Positions 45,590-56,800 of a stretch of DNA of 64,000 nucleotides are shown piece by piece. Each line of letters begins with the position of its first letter. The stretch's first letter is position 1. Origin of the DNA: Rhyzopertha dominica (lineage: Eukaryota > Arthropoda > Insecta > Coleoptera > Bostrichidae); contig QCXZ01000042.1 in assembly GCA_025024175.1 (NCBI GenBank), positions 10,061,501 to 10,125,500 of the forward strand, written 5' to 3'. The notes under the pieces are model-generated. The model did no database searches, was not told the DNA's origin, and saw only the letters and a program-made list of their open reading frames with translations. A program made the position numbers and the translations under genes.

Positions 45590-46679
45590 GGCGCTAAAAG
45601 ATTACACAACAAAATGATAAATTGTAGAAACATAATTTAAAAAAAAAACTTACATTGACTGGAGGTTAATATTAAATAGGTATGTTCACCCAGATACATG
45701 GTCGTTTAATAAATTGCAACTAAAAATTAATAGTTATAACAAAATGGTTCAACACATGTGTTCTTACAGAAGAACAAAGTGACAAATAATTGACAACGAT
45801 CAAAAAATTATACAAGTAACGCTGCCAAATCACACAAAAAAAATACTTGAAAATTATTTGAATGTATGAATAAGTATAAATTTTTGATAAACCCTAAATA
45901 TCTGACCTTCTATTAATACTATGAATTTCTCTATTCATGTACACCATTTCTAAAAACAATCATTTCATCAAATTCGGTTCAGTACAGATAATTTTGACAT
46001 CATTAAAATTAAAAGAATGACTGTTGCTCGTACAATGTTCGGTTAATACAGATTTATTAGATTTAAGACGTATATCTCTCATACGTTCCTCCATCCTTTT
46101 TTTCTAAATACCTACCAGTCTGTCCGATATAACATGCAGAACACGAGTTACAACCAATCTTATAAACAATATTAGATCTTAAGTTATTAGGAATCTTATC
46201 TTTGACATTAGAAAAGACGGATGCGACACCAACCACGATAAGAACACATGTGTTGAACCATTTTGTTATAACTATTAATTTTTAGCGTGTTGTGATATAA
46301 ATTTAATCGTCGAATTTTTCATAGCTGCAATTTATTAAAGGACCATGTATCTGGGTGAACATACCTATTTAATATTAACCTCGACTCAATGTAAGTTTTT
46401 TTAAGTTATGTTTCTACAATGTATCCTTTTAGCGCCTTGAAAAAGGAACAAAATCATTCCGAAAGCTTGGCTGAATTGAAGAGAGTTTTTCTCTTTATTA
46501 GTGACTGTTATTCCCAAAACCTTCTAGTGTCATAATTGATAATAGTCAGCCCTTCTACCTTCCACGTTTTAGTTATTTTTATTCATTTTCTATTTTTTAT
46601 AAGCTGCAATAAACTTACCCGTTATCTGTTATACTCCGCAATTCCTATTTCGACTAACTTTTCCCATCATTTATTTCAG

Positions 46680-47189
46680 ACATGAAACCCAAGCTCAAAA
46701 ACCACTACCGCGCCCACCGCCTCTCCTTCTGGCTCAACCTGGTGCCGGACCTGCACAGACCCGGCGGCGACGACGTCCCCGCGTCACATCACCAGCTGCC
46801 CGACGACGATCCTCCGCCACCCAAGCTTCCGCAACTCAATCCGCGCAAACTGACGACGACCGAGAATCCTCTGGACCCGGCGAGGACGACGGCCGCGTCG
46901 AACCTGTCGGCGCCGGCGACGGCGGACTCCACCGAAAGGATGGAAGAACTGGCACCGAGCACCACGTCTCATCCCGTGGAGGACGGTTTCGCCGCCTACT
47001 CGACGGCCCTGAGCGTCACCATCGCGATCGGATGCTCCCTGTTGATACTGAACGTGCTGATCTTCGCCGGCGTGTATTATCAGAGAGATAAGACGAGGAT
47101 GAGCGAGAACGGTGGGCAGCCGAAGAAGAGGAACGAGAACGGGCAGATGCCGAACAATATTTGTGGTGATTTGGAGTCTAGCATAATAG
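46680..47189 (+). CDS. Neuroligin exon (stalk, transmembrane helix, start of cytoplasmic tail)
   Basis: A 510-bp exon after a TTATTTCAG acceptor, ending ATAATAG|GTAAGT. Its first two bases complete an Asp codon, followed by MKPKLKNHYRAHRLSFWLNL and VPDLH. This matches the conserved neuroligin stretch [20 protein letters not shown], VPHLH. Next is a Pro/Thr/Ala-rich stalk of about 75 residues, likely O-glycosylated. A single transmembrane helix (about 47006-47080, SVTIAIGCSLLILNVLIFAG core) precedes a basic juxtamembrane segment (YYQRDKTRM). The exon is much richer in GC than its surroundings, with C/G-ending codons. One base of a Gly codon is carried to the last exon. Confidence 0.93.
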
Positions 47190-47464
47190 GTAAGTGGGGT
47201 TTTTCAGTCTCATCTGCAGTCACAACACGGTTCATACTACAATAGAGTGTGATCATTACTAAATTGTCGCCATTGTAAGTCATTATAATAATTAAAAACT
47301 TCAAATAAATAACGAAAATGAAGATTTATTGCAAAAACTTAAGCTTAATTAATAAGTAAAATAACGTATTAACTTTGTTTTAATTTTCGACGACTAATAA
47401 TACTAACTTTCCTTTTTTACGCCGCACGCTGACTTTTGCACGGCCTTACTCGTGATTAGCTTGG
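47190..47464. other. Intron start
   Basis: Intron sequence between the 5' splice site at 47190 and the DD82E transposon. No other feature. Confidence 0.5.
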
Positions 47465-49704
47465 TATAATAATGCAACTCTCTTACCGTTATTACAACCC
47501 TGCAATAAAATTTATCTTTCATCTCGAACAGCAGACGGCCCCTCACAAGTTACAGCAAATAACCGGATTACCATAAATTTAGGTCCGATTTTCGGAAGAT
47601 GTTTAAGCGGGGTCGGATTATTTAAAGTTCACTACCGGTCAAACCAAAACTAGCATTCCGTCTTTAGTATTTCTGTGCGCTAGACAAGAGAAGCAAAAAA
47701 TGTTCCGTCCTTGGGAAAAAGCTACTCCAAGTACCGTTCAGAATGAAGTTGCTGACGCTGACATGGAAGTGCAAATTGAAGAAAATATATATACAATTTT
47801 TTGATAAAAAAAGAGTGCAGTGCTCCGTTAAAAGTGACAAGTGAAATGGTTGGTGTCCCCTACACGACTGTGAGAGATATGATTGATAATAAAGGCAATT
47901 CAAGAAAATCACGCAATTCGGAGAAATTTCTAAATATATCAAAAGAGCTTGGGATAGAAATTTAAAAAGTGATTTACCAAATGTATAAGGAAAATAAAAT
48001 TCCAACTACGGCAAGTCTGAAANTAAAACTTTTGGAATTTGGATATGACATAAGTAATTGCGAAGAGTGGTTCAGAAAATACTTGAGGAGCATCGGTTTT
48101 AATTATAGTACATTAAACCAACGTTTGTCCATAATGGAATCAACCCGACTAATAAGAATGAGATGGGATTATATAAACGAAATCAGAAGGTACCGCCAAA
48201 AAATCGTAATATCGTATATTTGGATGAAACGTGGTACGATACCCACGACTTGATAAAAAAAGGTCTGACAGATGGGACAAATAACTGCGTTCTGCAAGCA
48301 CCACCTTCGAGAGGAAAAGGAATTATAATTCTTCATGCGGGAGGAAGTGATGTATGGGTGGAAAATGACTTATTACTCTCAACGAAACAGATCCAAAATT
48401 GTTCTGCTGACTACCATTGCGACATGGACTCTGCACTTTTTGAAACTTTCAGCAGCAGTTACTGCGAGGGCTACCACCAGGATCTGTTATAGTCATGGAT
48501 AACGTGAGTTATTATTCAAAATTAATTAACAAGGCGCCAACATCAGCTACAAAAAAAATAGAAGTAATTGATTACATGAAAAAGAATAAAATTACAATTC
48601 CGGATGGAAAAGTTACCAAAAAAGATCTGTTGACAATAATAAAAAATCTCAACATACCTAAACAATATCGAGTTGATGAACTAGTGAAAGGACATGGACA
48701 TATAGTTATGCGTTTGCCACCGTATTATTGCGTCCTAAACCCAATTGAATTAGTGTGGAGTACGCTTAAAAAAGGAATACGAAGAAACAATGCATGTCCG
48801 CGTTTAAGTTCGGGAGTTGTAGATTTAATACGTAGAGAGGTAAGTAGTATAACGAAAGAACTGTAAAAAAGCTGTATTAAGCATGTTATTGATATCGAAA
48901 ATAGCTATGTATCCCCAAATTTTCAAAATTTTATAATACATGTTAATGATGATGCTAGCAGTGATTCACAATTTGACACTAGTGATGAAGATAATAATTA
49001 ATATATTTAAGTTATGTCGATGTAAACTTGTTAGACTTTTTTGTAAAAATATAATAGATGTATGGAATTATTTTATTTGTATTTAAAGCTTTAGATAAAA
49101 AAATATATATTCTTATTATTTTCTTTTAAAATACTTGTCTTTTATTTACATATTTAGTTATGTTAACCGTTAACCGCATGTTTCCAATAGTTAAAAGATT
49201 TAAAAATATTAAAATGTATTGTTTATAATTTTCGGCTAGCACAGCATTCAACATATTCACAGGATATAAATATTACAGGAATGTTAAAAATCAAAATAAA
49301 AATATTTAGGAATGCGAGATTATTCTTTGCATATTAAAACATGCTCAGATGTGCATGTTGTCTAGTTAGATTACAAATTTCATTATAACTAGATATACTT
49401 TGCTTGTGCAAAATAATGTTGCTACTCATCTAAAACTACGTACAATTGATTTTGAGACGTAAATAAAAATGATCGATGTAAAACCTTTTATTGTCCGAAT
49501 GATTAAAAACTACTTAGAATAATATACACTACTCAAACAAAAAACGAGTTTTAAAACGGCTTAAAGCCGGCACTGGAAATTCACAAAATCACAAAGAGAG
49601 GGTTTGATTTATGAGGTGTCGACTGCCGTTCCAACTGTGCCTGTAAATGAAAGGTAAATAGTATTGCAGGATTGTAAAAACGGTAAGAGAGTTGCATTAC
49701 TATA
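47465..49704 (+). mobile_element. DD82E-type (Sailor-like) transposon, copy B, both ends present
   Basis: A 2.24-kb element. The start (from 47465) and end (to 49704) are inverted copies of about 40 bp: TATARTAATGCAACTC, then a CTTACCGTT-type segment, then a TTACAAYCCTGCAATA-type segment. TA dinucleotides lie at both tips, as expected for the IS630-Tc1-mariner superfamily. It contains a broken transposase (47700-49001), about 700 bp of AT-rich 3' DNA, and an inner region absent from copy A. It lies in the last neuroligin intron. Confidence 0.88.
47700..49001 (+). pseudogene. DD82E-type transposase, frameshifted and with a nonsense change
   Basis: An ATG at 47700 opens MFRPWEKATPSTVQNEVADA. 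A sequence of about 50 bp found in copy A after EENKRNRR is missing here. The body reads EEWFRKYLRSIGFNYSTLNQ, then (after a shift near 48200) YLDETWYDTHDLIKKG with the first Asp. After a 4-bp loss near 48447 it reads MDNVSYYSKLINKAPTSATK with the second Asp. LPPYYCVLNPIELVW carries the Glu. From second Asp to Glu, 82 residues intervene in one open frame (48495-48866), giving DD82E directly. Trp-to-stop at 48864-48866 truncates the C-terminus. The original stop is at 48999-49001. One ambiguous base lies near 48023. Confidence 0.88.
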
Positions 49705-49744
49705 CCTGCACTGTTGTCTGACGGAATGCTATCAAATTTTTGAG

Positions 49745-50285
49745 TGTATATCAATATGTGTCCCAAGGCTCTAAACTTGGTCCTTTATTGTTTACTGTGT
49801 ATACTTCACTGTTTCTTTTAATGTTCACATCTTACATTCAAGATTATTATGCGGATGACACGCAGGTCTATTTATAGTTTTGTCCCGATGAGGTCGTCCA
49901 GGCTATTGCCAGCATTAACTTTGATCTGTCACGATTAGCGATGATTTAAGATGCCCATAACCTTAGACTAAATGCTACCAAATCAAAAGTAATATTGTTT
50001 GGTAAGAATAGTGATTCTTTGTTAGCTTCCGTTTTGTGACAGCACGAGAAATCTTGGTTTGTCATGGACAGACGCTTTCGCTATACAAATCATATATCTC
50101 GATGTCTGCAGAGAGCATACTTAAATCTTAAACATATTTATCAAAGTCGTCACTTGCTTAATAAAAGAGTTCTTAAATGCCTCTGTGAAAGTTTAGTAAT
50201 ATCTCATATGAATTTCTGTGATACCGTATACGGTCCATGTTTGTGTACTGGAACAGCCTCTCAACATGGTTTGAGTTTATAAAAC
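49745..50285 (+). mobile_element. LINE reverse-transcriptase fragment
   Basis: Directly after the DD82E element, the + strand reads a VPQGSKLGPLLFTVY segment (about 49757-49800), then YADDTQVYL (about 49850), an ASINFDLSRLAM helix and RLNATKSKVILFGK. In another frame NLGL, then DRRFRYTNHISRCLQRAYLN and SLVISHMNFCDTVYGPCL follow, ending at about 50282. This is the palm-to-C-terminus part of a jockey-like ORF2, related to the copy at 29745-30294. Internal stops and a frame change make it dead. Confidence 0.8.
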
Positions 50286-50380
50286 CCCAGTTCCACGTTG
50301 AAACACCCAAAACAACCTCAAACTCTTTCTCCTTCAAGAATAATCAGTAGTATTATCTGCTAGATTTCCTATAATTGCAG

Positions 50381-50673
50381 GCGTAAAAAGCGACCCGGCG
50401 ACAATACTGGGCCACCACCACTCCCACCACCAGCTGCCGCCTCCGGAGTTCGCGGACCTGCCGCAGAACAACGCTACTTTGCCCAGGCCGCCGCCCCCGC
50501 CCAAGATATCCAAGTCGAACGTCAACACGTTGTCGTCGTCGAACCAGATACCAGAGAACCAGCCGTTGCTGACGACGCACAGCATACAGCTCATCAACAC
50601 GGGCACGCTCACGAAGAAGAACACCCAGTTGAACAGTAAACATAACGTGACGATGGAGGAACTCAGAGTGTGA
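50381..50673 (+). CDS. Neuroligin terminal exon (cytoplasmic tail and C-terminus)
   Basis: Begins after ATAATTGCAG, completes the split Gly codon and reads on for 97 codons to TGA at 50671-50673. The tail has a His-rich GHHHSHHQLPPPEF segment and a proline run (LPRPPPPPKISK) that could bind SH3, WW or EVH1 domains. A Ser/Thr/Asn-rich part follows and the protein ends NVTMEELRV. Vertebrate neuroligins end in a TTRV-type class I PDZ ligand. Here position -2 is Leu, so the end fits a class II (hydrophobic-x-hydrophobic) PDZ ligand better. Like the exon before it, it is GC-rich compared with its flanks. Confidence 0.92.
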
Positions 50674-51220
50674 CACAGTCGTGCGCTCCCTTTTGACACT
50701 TTGCTCAAACAGTTTTTTTATTAAATGGTGTCGTGTGCGAGATAAGCAAGAGTGAGAACTGGAAGTTGTGTGGAAAGAGTAGAGGCATCTTCGGAGTCAA
50801 GTTCAAAGTTCATTTGGCTTACGGGGTGTTATTATGAGGCCATCCTGTAAACCGTAGATTCTTTGAGTCAAAGTAGAGGTACCTTTATTATCCTGTTTGT
50901 CGTAATGAAGCTTCGTTTTTGTATACAGGGTGTCAAAGATGAACTTTTTCAACGTTTTTGGAGCAAATTTATTGAAATTTGGCGTGGTTTTCTTTGTACG
51001 TGACAATGAATGATTTCACCAGTCGAAGTCCTTCTGAAGAAGCCAACAGTATGAGCGGCGAAACGTCAGGAGCAAATTCTCCGACCACGGCATCAAACCC
51101 GGAAGAATTTTCTACGATTTGATACCCTGCTATACATATATGGTGAAAAAAATGACAACAAAAATTCCCTTATTTTGACCCAAAAAAATTTATGATTAAT
51201 AGGATGGCCTGCTAGCTTGT
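50674..51220 (+). other. Probable start of neuroligin 3' UTR / downstream DNA with MITE-like remnants
   Basis: No ORF of note. GAGGCCATCCTGTAA (50838-50852) and its inverted partner TAATAGGATGGCCTGC (51197-51212) may be ends of a small non-autonomous element. A TATACAGGGTGTC at 50923-50935 is a similar transposon-end type sequence. Candidate polyadenylation signals (AATAAA) occur only farther on, for example at 51751; I cannot fix the transcript end. Confidence 0.35.
51034..51067 (+). ncRNA. Hammerhead-like / PLE-tail motif
   Basis: CTGAAGA (51034-51040), A, GCC, an AACAGTATGAGC loop, GGC, GAAAC and GTC (51065-51067) are in the right order. They match the short hammerhead motifs of Penelope-like element tails. 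Stem II is only 3 bp. No adjoining PLE coding sequence is visible. Confidence 0.35.
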
Positions 51221-53837
51221 AATAGGTACTCTGTATTTTGCGCAGTAACACTCAACATCATATACAATGATTGGGAAAAGGTTGACCACATATCCAAAAC
51301 GTTTGTTACTGATTTTTCAAGCTTTCTTTTTGTTGGTAAGTTTTGAATGTTATCAGACTAAAGATGTACATTTAGTGCTCTATAAAGACTTTCTGTAGAA
51401 TTTATCACCGATCCATACATATATTTTTTTAATGAAACATATACAAGGTGCACTTCCCATGTGAACAATTAAGAACTTCTTGGCTGCATTGGAACTAGAT
51501 GGCACTAGGTGAGACACAATAATTTAATTTGTATTTTTTTATCAGAACGCAAATTACTTACGTCACGTGGAGAGTATAATTCTTACTAACTCTTTGAATC
51601 TTCAAAATGTCCTGTGCCGATGTATACTATAATCAATTAGAACATTTTGCTGGCGATTTAATATATTAAGTTGTAGTTGGTAACTGCCTGCAAGCATTCA
51701 GATTATCACCTATCATTCAGTTAATACTACAAAAATTCTAAACTGTTTCAAATAAAAGTTTAAGAAACCAAGTTCTTTGTGCTACAAAATTTTTCAGTAT
51801 ATACAGGAAATAAAGGGACGTTAAACTATAATAAAAGACATATAACTTTCACTGAAAAACAGCAGTGTATTTGTTTAGATGTCATTAAATGCTTGTTGGA
51901 GTTATCTGTTAATATAAGATTGTAAATATGCATTTTTAAATTATGAATTGTTAATTGTTTAGACCATAGTTTGGCAGTTTGCATTTATTCTGAAAATTAT
52001 TAGATAACCGGCGATAGAAACAAGTAAGTTTAAAACAAGTTTCTGTTTTAGTACCTTTTTCTTGGGTTTACATTTCTTCACTTAATATTTGTCATCGAAT
52101 TTGCATTAGTTCTGTACAAATATGGATAATTATTTCTTGCTACTGCTAAAATTTGTAAATAAAGTAGTTATCAACAGGTGTCTTCTGCACAATAAAAAAG
52201 GTTGCTTCGTTTTATGTAAAGCAACTCACAGTCAAGAAAACGTAGCTTGATATTTATAAAATAACATTTTTTCCAAAAGTCTAAAAACCTACAACGTTAT
52301 ATTAACACAAAGATTATTTCAATATACTTTTAATGACATAGAAAGAATTACATCATTCCATTTATAAACATACAAGTTGTACAAGATTAAAGCCGCATCT
52401 GTACTTTTAGAGATATTTGGGTTTGTCCAACACACTGCAGCATAAAAAATTTTCTAACATTTCAGATGTGGCCGAAAAGGTGCAAAGTGTGGAACACATG
52501 TATTATTAGCAAAGTGACCTTTATTTTTGACAAGAAATTCACCAAATTTGCTTATGGCATTAATTTTAATGAAATATAAATTGTATTACAGAATTACACC
52601 CTTAATCAATAACTGAATTTATATGCTATACAGCTTTAATACCTTATAGGTACTAAATGTACAGAAAAGTCATCTATAACAGTTGCTAACATTATTTCAA
52701 AGTTAACCAGCTCTCTGCTAACTAAAGAAGTAACATATTTGTGCATAATGTATTTGGACTATGCCTCTGCTCTTAACGTTTCTGGTGTGGTTCCGTGTCA
52801 TTCAAATTCTTATATTTTCTCTCTTAATTCTCGTAGGAATTTAACCACGAGACAACATCAGAAAATTGTTTACGCCCCGATCTATGAATTCATCAATGTT
52901 TATACATACTATTAAATCTGTGACTACTAGAAAAAATAAGTGACAGTGCAGTTCAGCTTGCTAGTAGAAGAGACCAATATATAATTATTTTTGCTGTTGT
53001 GTCCCTCGGTTATAAATAATATATATAATCAGGAGCTGAACTGCACTACATAAACGCAAAGTGTAAATAAATATTTCGTATGTGGGTACAAAAGAATGAT
53101 CTGTGAATCGTGACTTTTACATGGAAGTACTGCCACTTTTTGATTTTGTCCCTTACACTTTTGTGACAACTTTCATGAAAGGGTCGAACTTTGTTATATA
53201 TGAAGATTGGTATGGATGATGTGTACATACACTACAATAAAATGTTAAATAATTTAATTGTTTTAATGGATATCTCGGAAGGATATTAACAATCATAGTG
53301 AATAGCCCTCTGAAAAGATAAGTACCACCTGAGCTTATTGACCAAACCAATTTCCAACTTAATGCTAACACGGTAAGTACCCTAGTAGCACTAAATATTT
53401 AATTAATATTCTACAAATATTTATATGTTTTCTAAATATTTGAGGTATTAGGAAGTCATTTATGAAATATTTTATACAAAATATTTAAAAATGGATAGTT
53501 ATCAATATTTTTAAACAAATATTTAATATTATACATTTGTGGAACATTTATGAACAATATTTGATTGCATATACATTTTAAATTATTTAAGCCCTTTGTT
53601 ACTATTATAATAATGATAAATTTTTGTTCTACCATAGGTCTCATATGGTATTTCCTTCAAAAATATGTACCTTCATTAATAACAAAGATATTGATGTGAA
53701 TCAAAAAAGAGGAGAAGGAAAGATGGGGCTAGTTTAATTGCAGTTGTACCAGATGCATCTCTTAAGGAATTGAAAATTTTGTAAAAAAAAAGCATTTTGA
53801 TTTAAACACTCTGTAGATACTGAAGACTAAAACAACT
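51221..53837. other. AT-rich DNA between the neuroligin end and the satellite; 3' UTR or intergenic
   Basis: No domain-bearing frame and no clear repeat. AATAAA-type signals at 51751 and 52191 (within CACAATAAAAAAGG) are the nearest candidates for the neuroligin polyadenylation site. Confidence 0.4.
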
Positions 53838-56800
53838 ATCAAAGTACGTCTGTATGTCGATTTTGAGCTAAAAAACAGGATCTATCAAAAATCACAAAAC
53901 ACCAAAGACTTACCACCTTTGTTCTTTTTTGACCTTAAAATTTTGTCACCTCCGATTACGCTAAATTTAAGTGTCTTTATTAATTTGGACCTCCTGAAGC
54001 TGGAAATGGTCTCAGTTGTTCGCTAGCGACAGCGATTCGCTCGAAACCTGGACTAAATTACGTCGCCAGTCGTCCTAGCTCCATTCTGAACAAATTTTCG
54101 GAATCTGGAGATCAAAGTACGTCTATATGTCGATTTTGAGCTAAAAACAGGATCTATCAAAAATCACAAAACACCAAAGACTACCCCCTTTGCTCTTTTT
54201 TGACCTTAAAATTTTGTCACCTCCGATTACGCTAAATTTAAGTGTCTTTATTAATTTGGACCTCCTGAAGCTGGAAATGGTCTCAGTTGTTCGCTAGCGA
54301 CAGCGATTCGCTCGAAACCTGGACTAAATTACGTCGCCAGTCGTCCTAGCTCCATTCTGAACAAATTTTCGGAATCTGGAGATCAAAGTACGTCTATATG
54401 TCGATTTTGAGCTAAAAACAGGATCTATCAAAAATCACAAAACACCAAAGACTACCCCCTTTGCTCTTTTTTGACCTTAAAATTTTGTCACCTCCGATTA
54501 CGCTAAATTCAAGTGTCTTTACTAATTTGGACCTCCTGAAGCTGGAAATGGTTTCAGTTGTTCGCTAGGGACAGCGATCCGCTCGAAACGTGAACTAAAT
54601 TATGTCGCCAGTCGTCCTAGCTCGATTCTGAACAAATTTTCGGAATCTGGAGATCAAAGTACGTCTGTATGTCGATTTTGAGCTAAAAACAGGATCTATG
54701 AAAAATCACAAAACACCAAAGACTACCCCCTTTGCTCTTTTTTGACCTTAAAATTTTGTCACCTCCGATTACGCTAAATCTAAGTGTCTTTACTAATTTG
54801 GACCTCCTGAAGCTGGAAATGGTTTCAGTTGTTCGCTAGGAACAGCGATTCGCTCGAAACGTGAACTAAATTATGTCGCCAGTCGTCCTAGCTCGATTCT
54901 GAGCAGATTTTCGAAATCTGGAGATCAAAGTACGTCTGTATGTCGATTTTGAGCTAAAAACAGGATCTACCAAAAATCACAAAACACCAAAGACTACCCC
55001 CTTTGCTCTTTTTCGACCTTAAAATTTTGTCACCTCCGATTACGTTAAATTTAAGTGTCTTTATTAATTTGGACCTCCTGAAGCTGGAAATGGTCTCAGT
55101 TGTTCGCTAGCGACAGCGGTTCGCTCGAAACGTGGACTAAATTATGTCGGCAGTCGTCCTAGCTCCATTCTGAACAAATTTTCGGAATCTGGAGATCAAA
55201 GTACGTCTGTATGTCGATTTTGAGCTAAAAACAGGATCTACCAAAAATCACAAAACACCAAAGACTACCCCCTTTGCTCTTTTTTGACCTTAAAATTTTG
55301 TCACCTCCGATTACGCTAAATTTAAGTGTCTTTACTAATTTGGACCTCCTGAAGCTGGAAATGGTTTCAGTTGTTCGCTAGGGACAGCGATTCGCTCGAA
55401 ACGTGAACTAAATTATGTCGCCAGTCGTCCTAGCTCGATTCTGAACAAATTTTCGGAATCTGGAGATCAAAGTACGTCTGTATGTCGATTTTGAGCTAAA
55501 AACAGGATCTATGAAAAATCACAAAACACCAAAGACTACCCCCTTTGCTCTTTTTTGCCCTTAAAATTTTGTCACCTCCGATTACGCTAAATTTAAGTGT
55601 CTTTACTAATTTGGACCTCCTGAAGCTGGAAATGGTTTCAGTTGTTCGCTAGGGACAGCGGTTCGCTCGAAACGTGGACTAAATTATGTCGCCAGTCGTC
55701 CTAGCTCGATTCTGAACAAATTTTCGGAATCTGGAGATCAAAGTACGTCTGTATGTCGATTTTGAGCTAAAAACAGGATCTACCAAAAATCACAAAACAC
55801 CAAAGACTACCCCCTTTGCTCTTTTTTGACCTTAAAATTTTGTCACCTCCGATTACGCTAAATTTAAGTGTCTTTACTAATTTGGACCTCCTGAAGCTGG
55901 AAATGGTTTCAGTTGTTCGCTAGGGACAGCGGTTCGCTCGAAACGTGGACTAAATTATGTCGCCAGTCGTCCTAGCTCGATTCTGAACAAATTTTCGGAA
56001 TCTGGAGATCAAAGTACGTCTGTATGTCGATTTTGAGCTAAAAACAGGATCTATCAAAAATCACAAAACACCAAAGACTACCCCCTTTGCTCTTTTTTGA
56101 CCTTAAAATTTTGTCACCTCCGATTACGCTAAATTTAAGTGTCTTTACTAATTTGGACCTCCTGAAGCTGGAAATGGTTTCAGTTGTTCGCTAGGGACAG
56201 CGATTCGCTCGAAACGTGGACTAAATTATGTCGCCAGTCGTCCTAGCTCGATTCTGAACAAATTTTCGGAATCTGGAGATCAAAGTACGTCTGTATGTCG
56301 ATTTTGAGCTAAAAACAGGATCCATCAAAAATCACAAAACACCAAAGACTACCCCCTTTGCTCTTTTTTGACCTTAAAATTTTGTCACCTCCTATTACGC
56401 TAAATTTAAGTGTCTTTACTAATTTGGACCTCCTGAAGCTGGAAATGGTTTCAGTTGTTCGCTAGCGACAGCGGTTCGCTCGAAACGTGGACTAAATTAT
56501 GTTGCCAGACGTCCTAGCTCTATTCTGAGCAGATTTTCGAAATCTGGAGATCAAAGTACGTCTGTATGTCGATTTTGAGCTAAAAACAGGATCTATCAAA
56601 AATCACAAAACACCAAAGACTACCCCCTTTGCTCTTTTTTGACCTTAAAATTTTGTCACCTCCTATTACGCTAAATTTAAGTGTCTTTACTAATTTGGAC
56701 CTCCTGAAGCTGGAAATGGTTTCAGTTGTTCGCTAGCGACAGCGGTTCGCTCGAAACGTGGACTAAATTATGTTGCCAGACGTCCTAGCTCTATTCTGAG

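Larger units (their letters stand above)
45261..46541 (-). mobile_element. Penelope-like element with inverted terminal arms (interrupted by a SINE)
   Basis: Two arms of about 280-300 bp in opposite orientation (45261-45271 plus 45499-45768, and 46240-46541) flank a core of about 470 bp. On the - strand the core holds a decayed GIY-YIG endonuclease: a YKIGCNSCSACYIGQTGR segment near 46175-46115, then a basic run and an EHCTSNSHSFNF-like segment near 46040-46000. The RT domain is absent. Inverted or direct terminal copies are a known arrangement of Penelope elements. The family differs from the PLE copies at 1.5, 8.2 and 31.6 kb. Arm ends are approximate. Confidence 0.75.

Noticed and set aside
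53990..54060. Hammerhead ribozyme in each satellite monomer (CTGAAG... and CGAAACGTGG are present)
   Set aside because: The strand reads CTGAAGC rather than CTGANGA, it forms its own hairpin with TTTCAG, and no stem II leads into the CGAAAC; the core is not formed.
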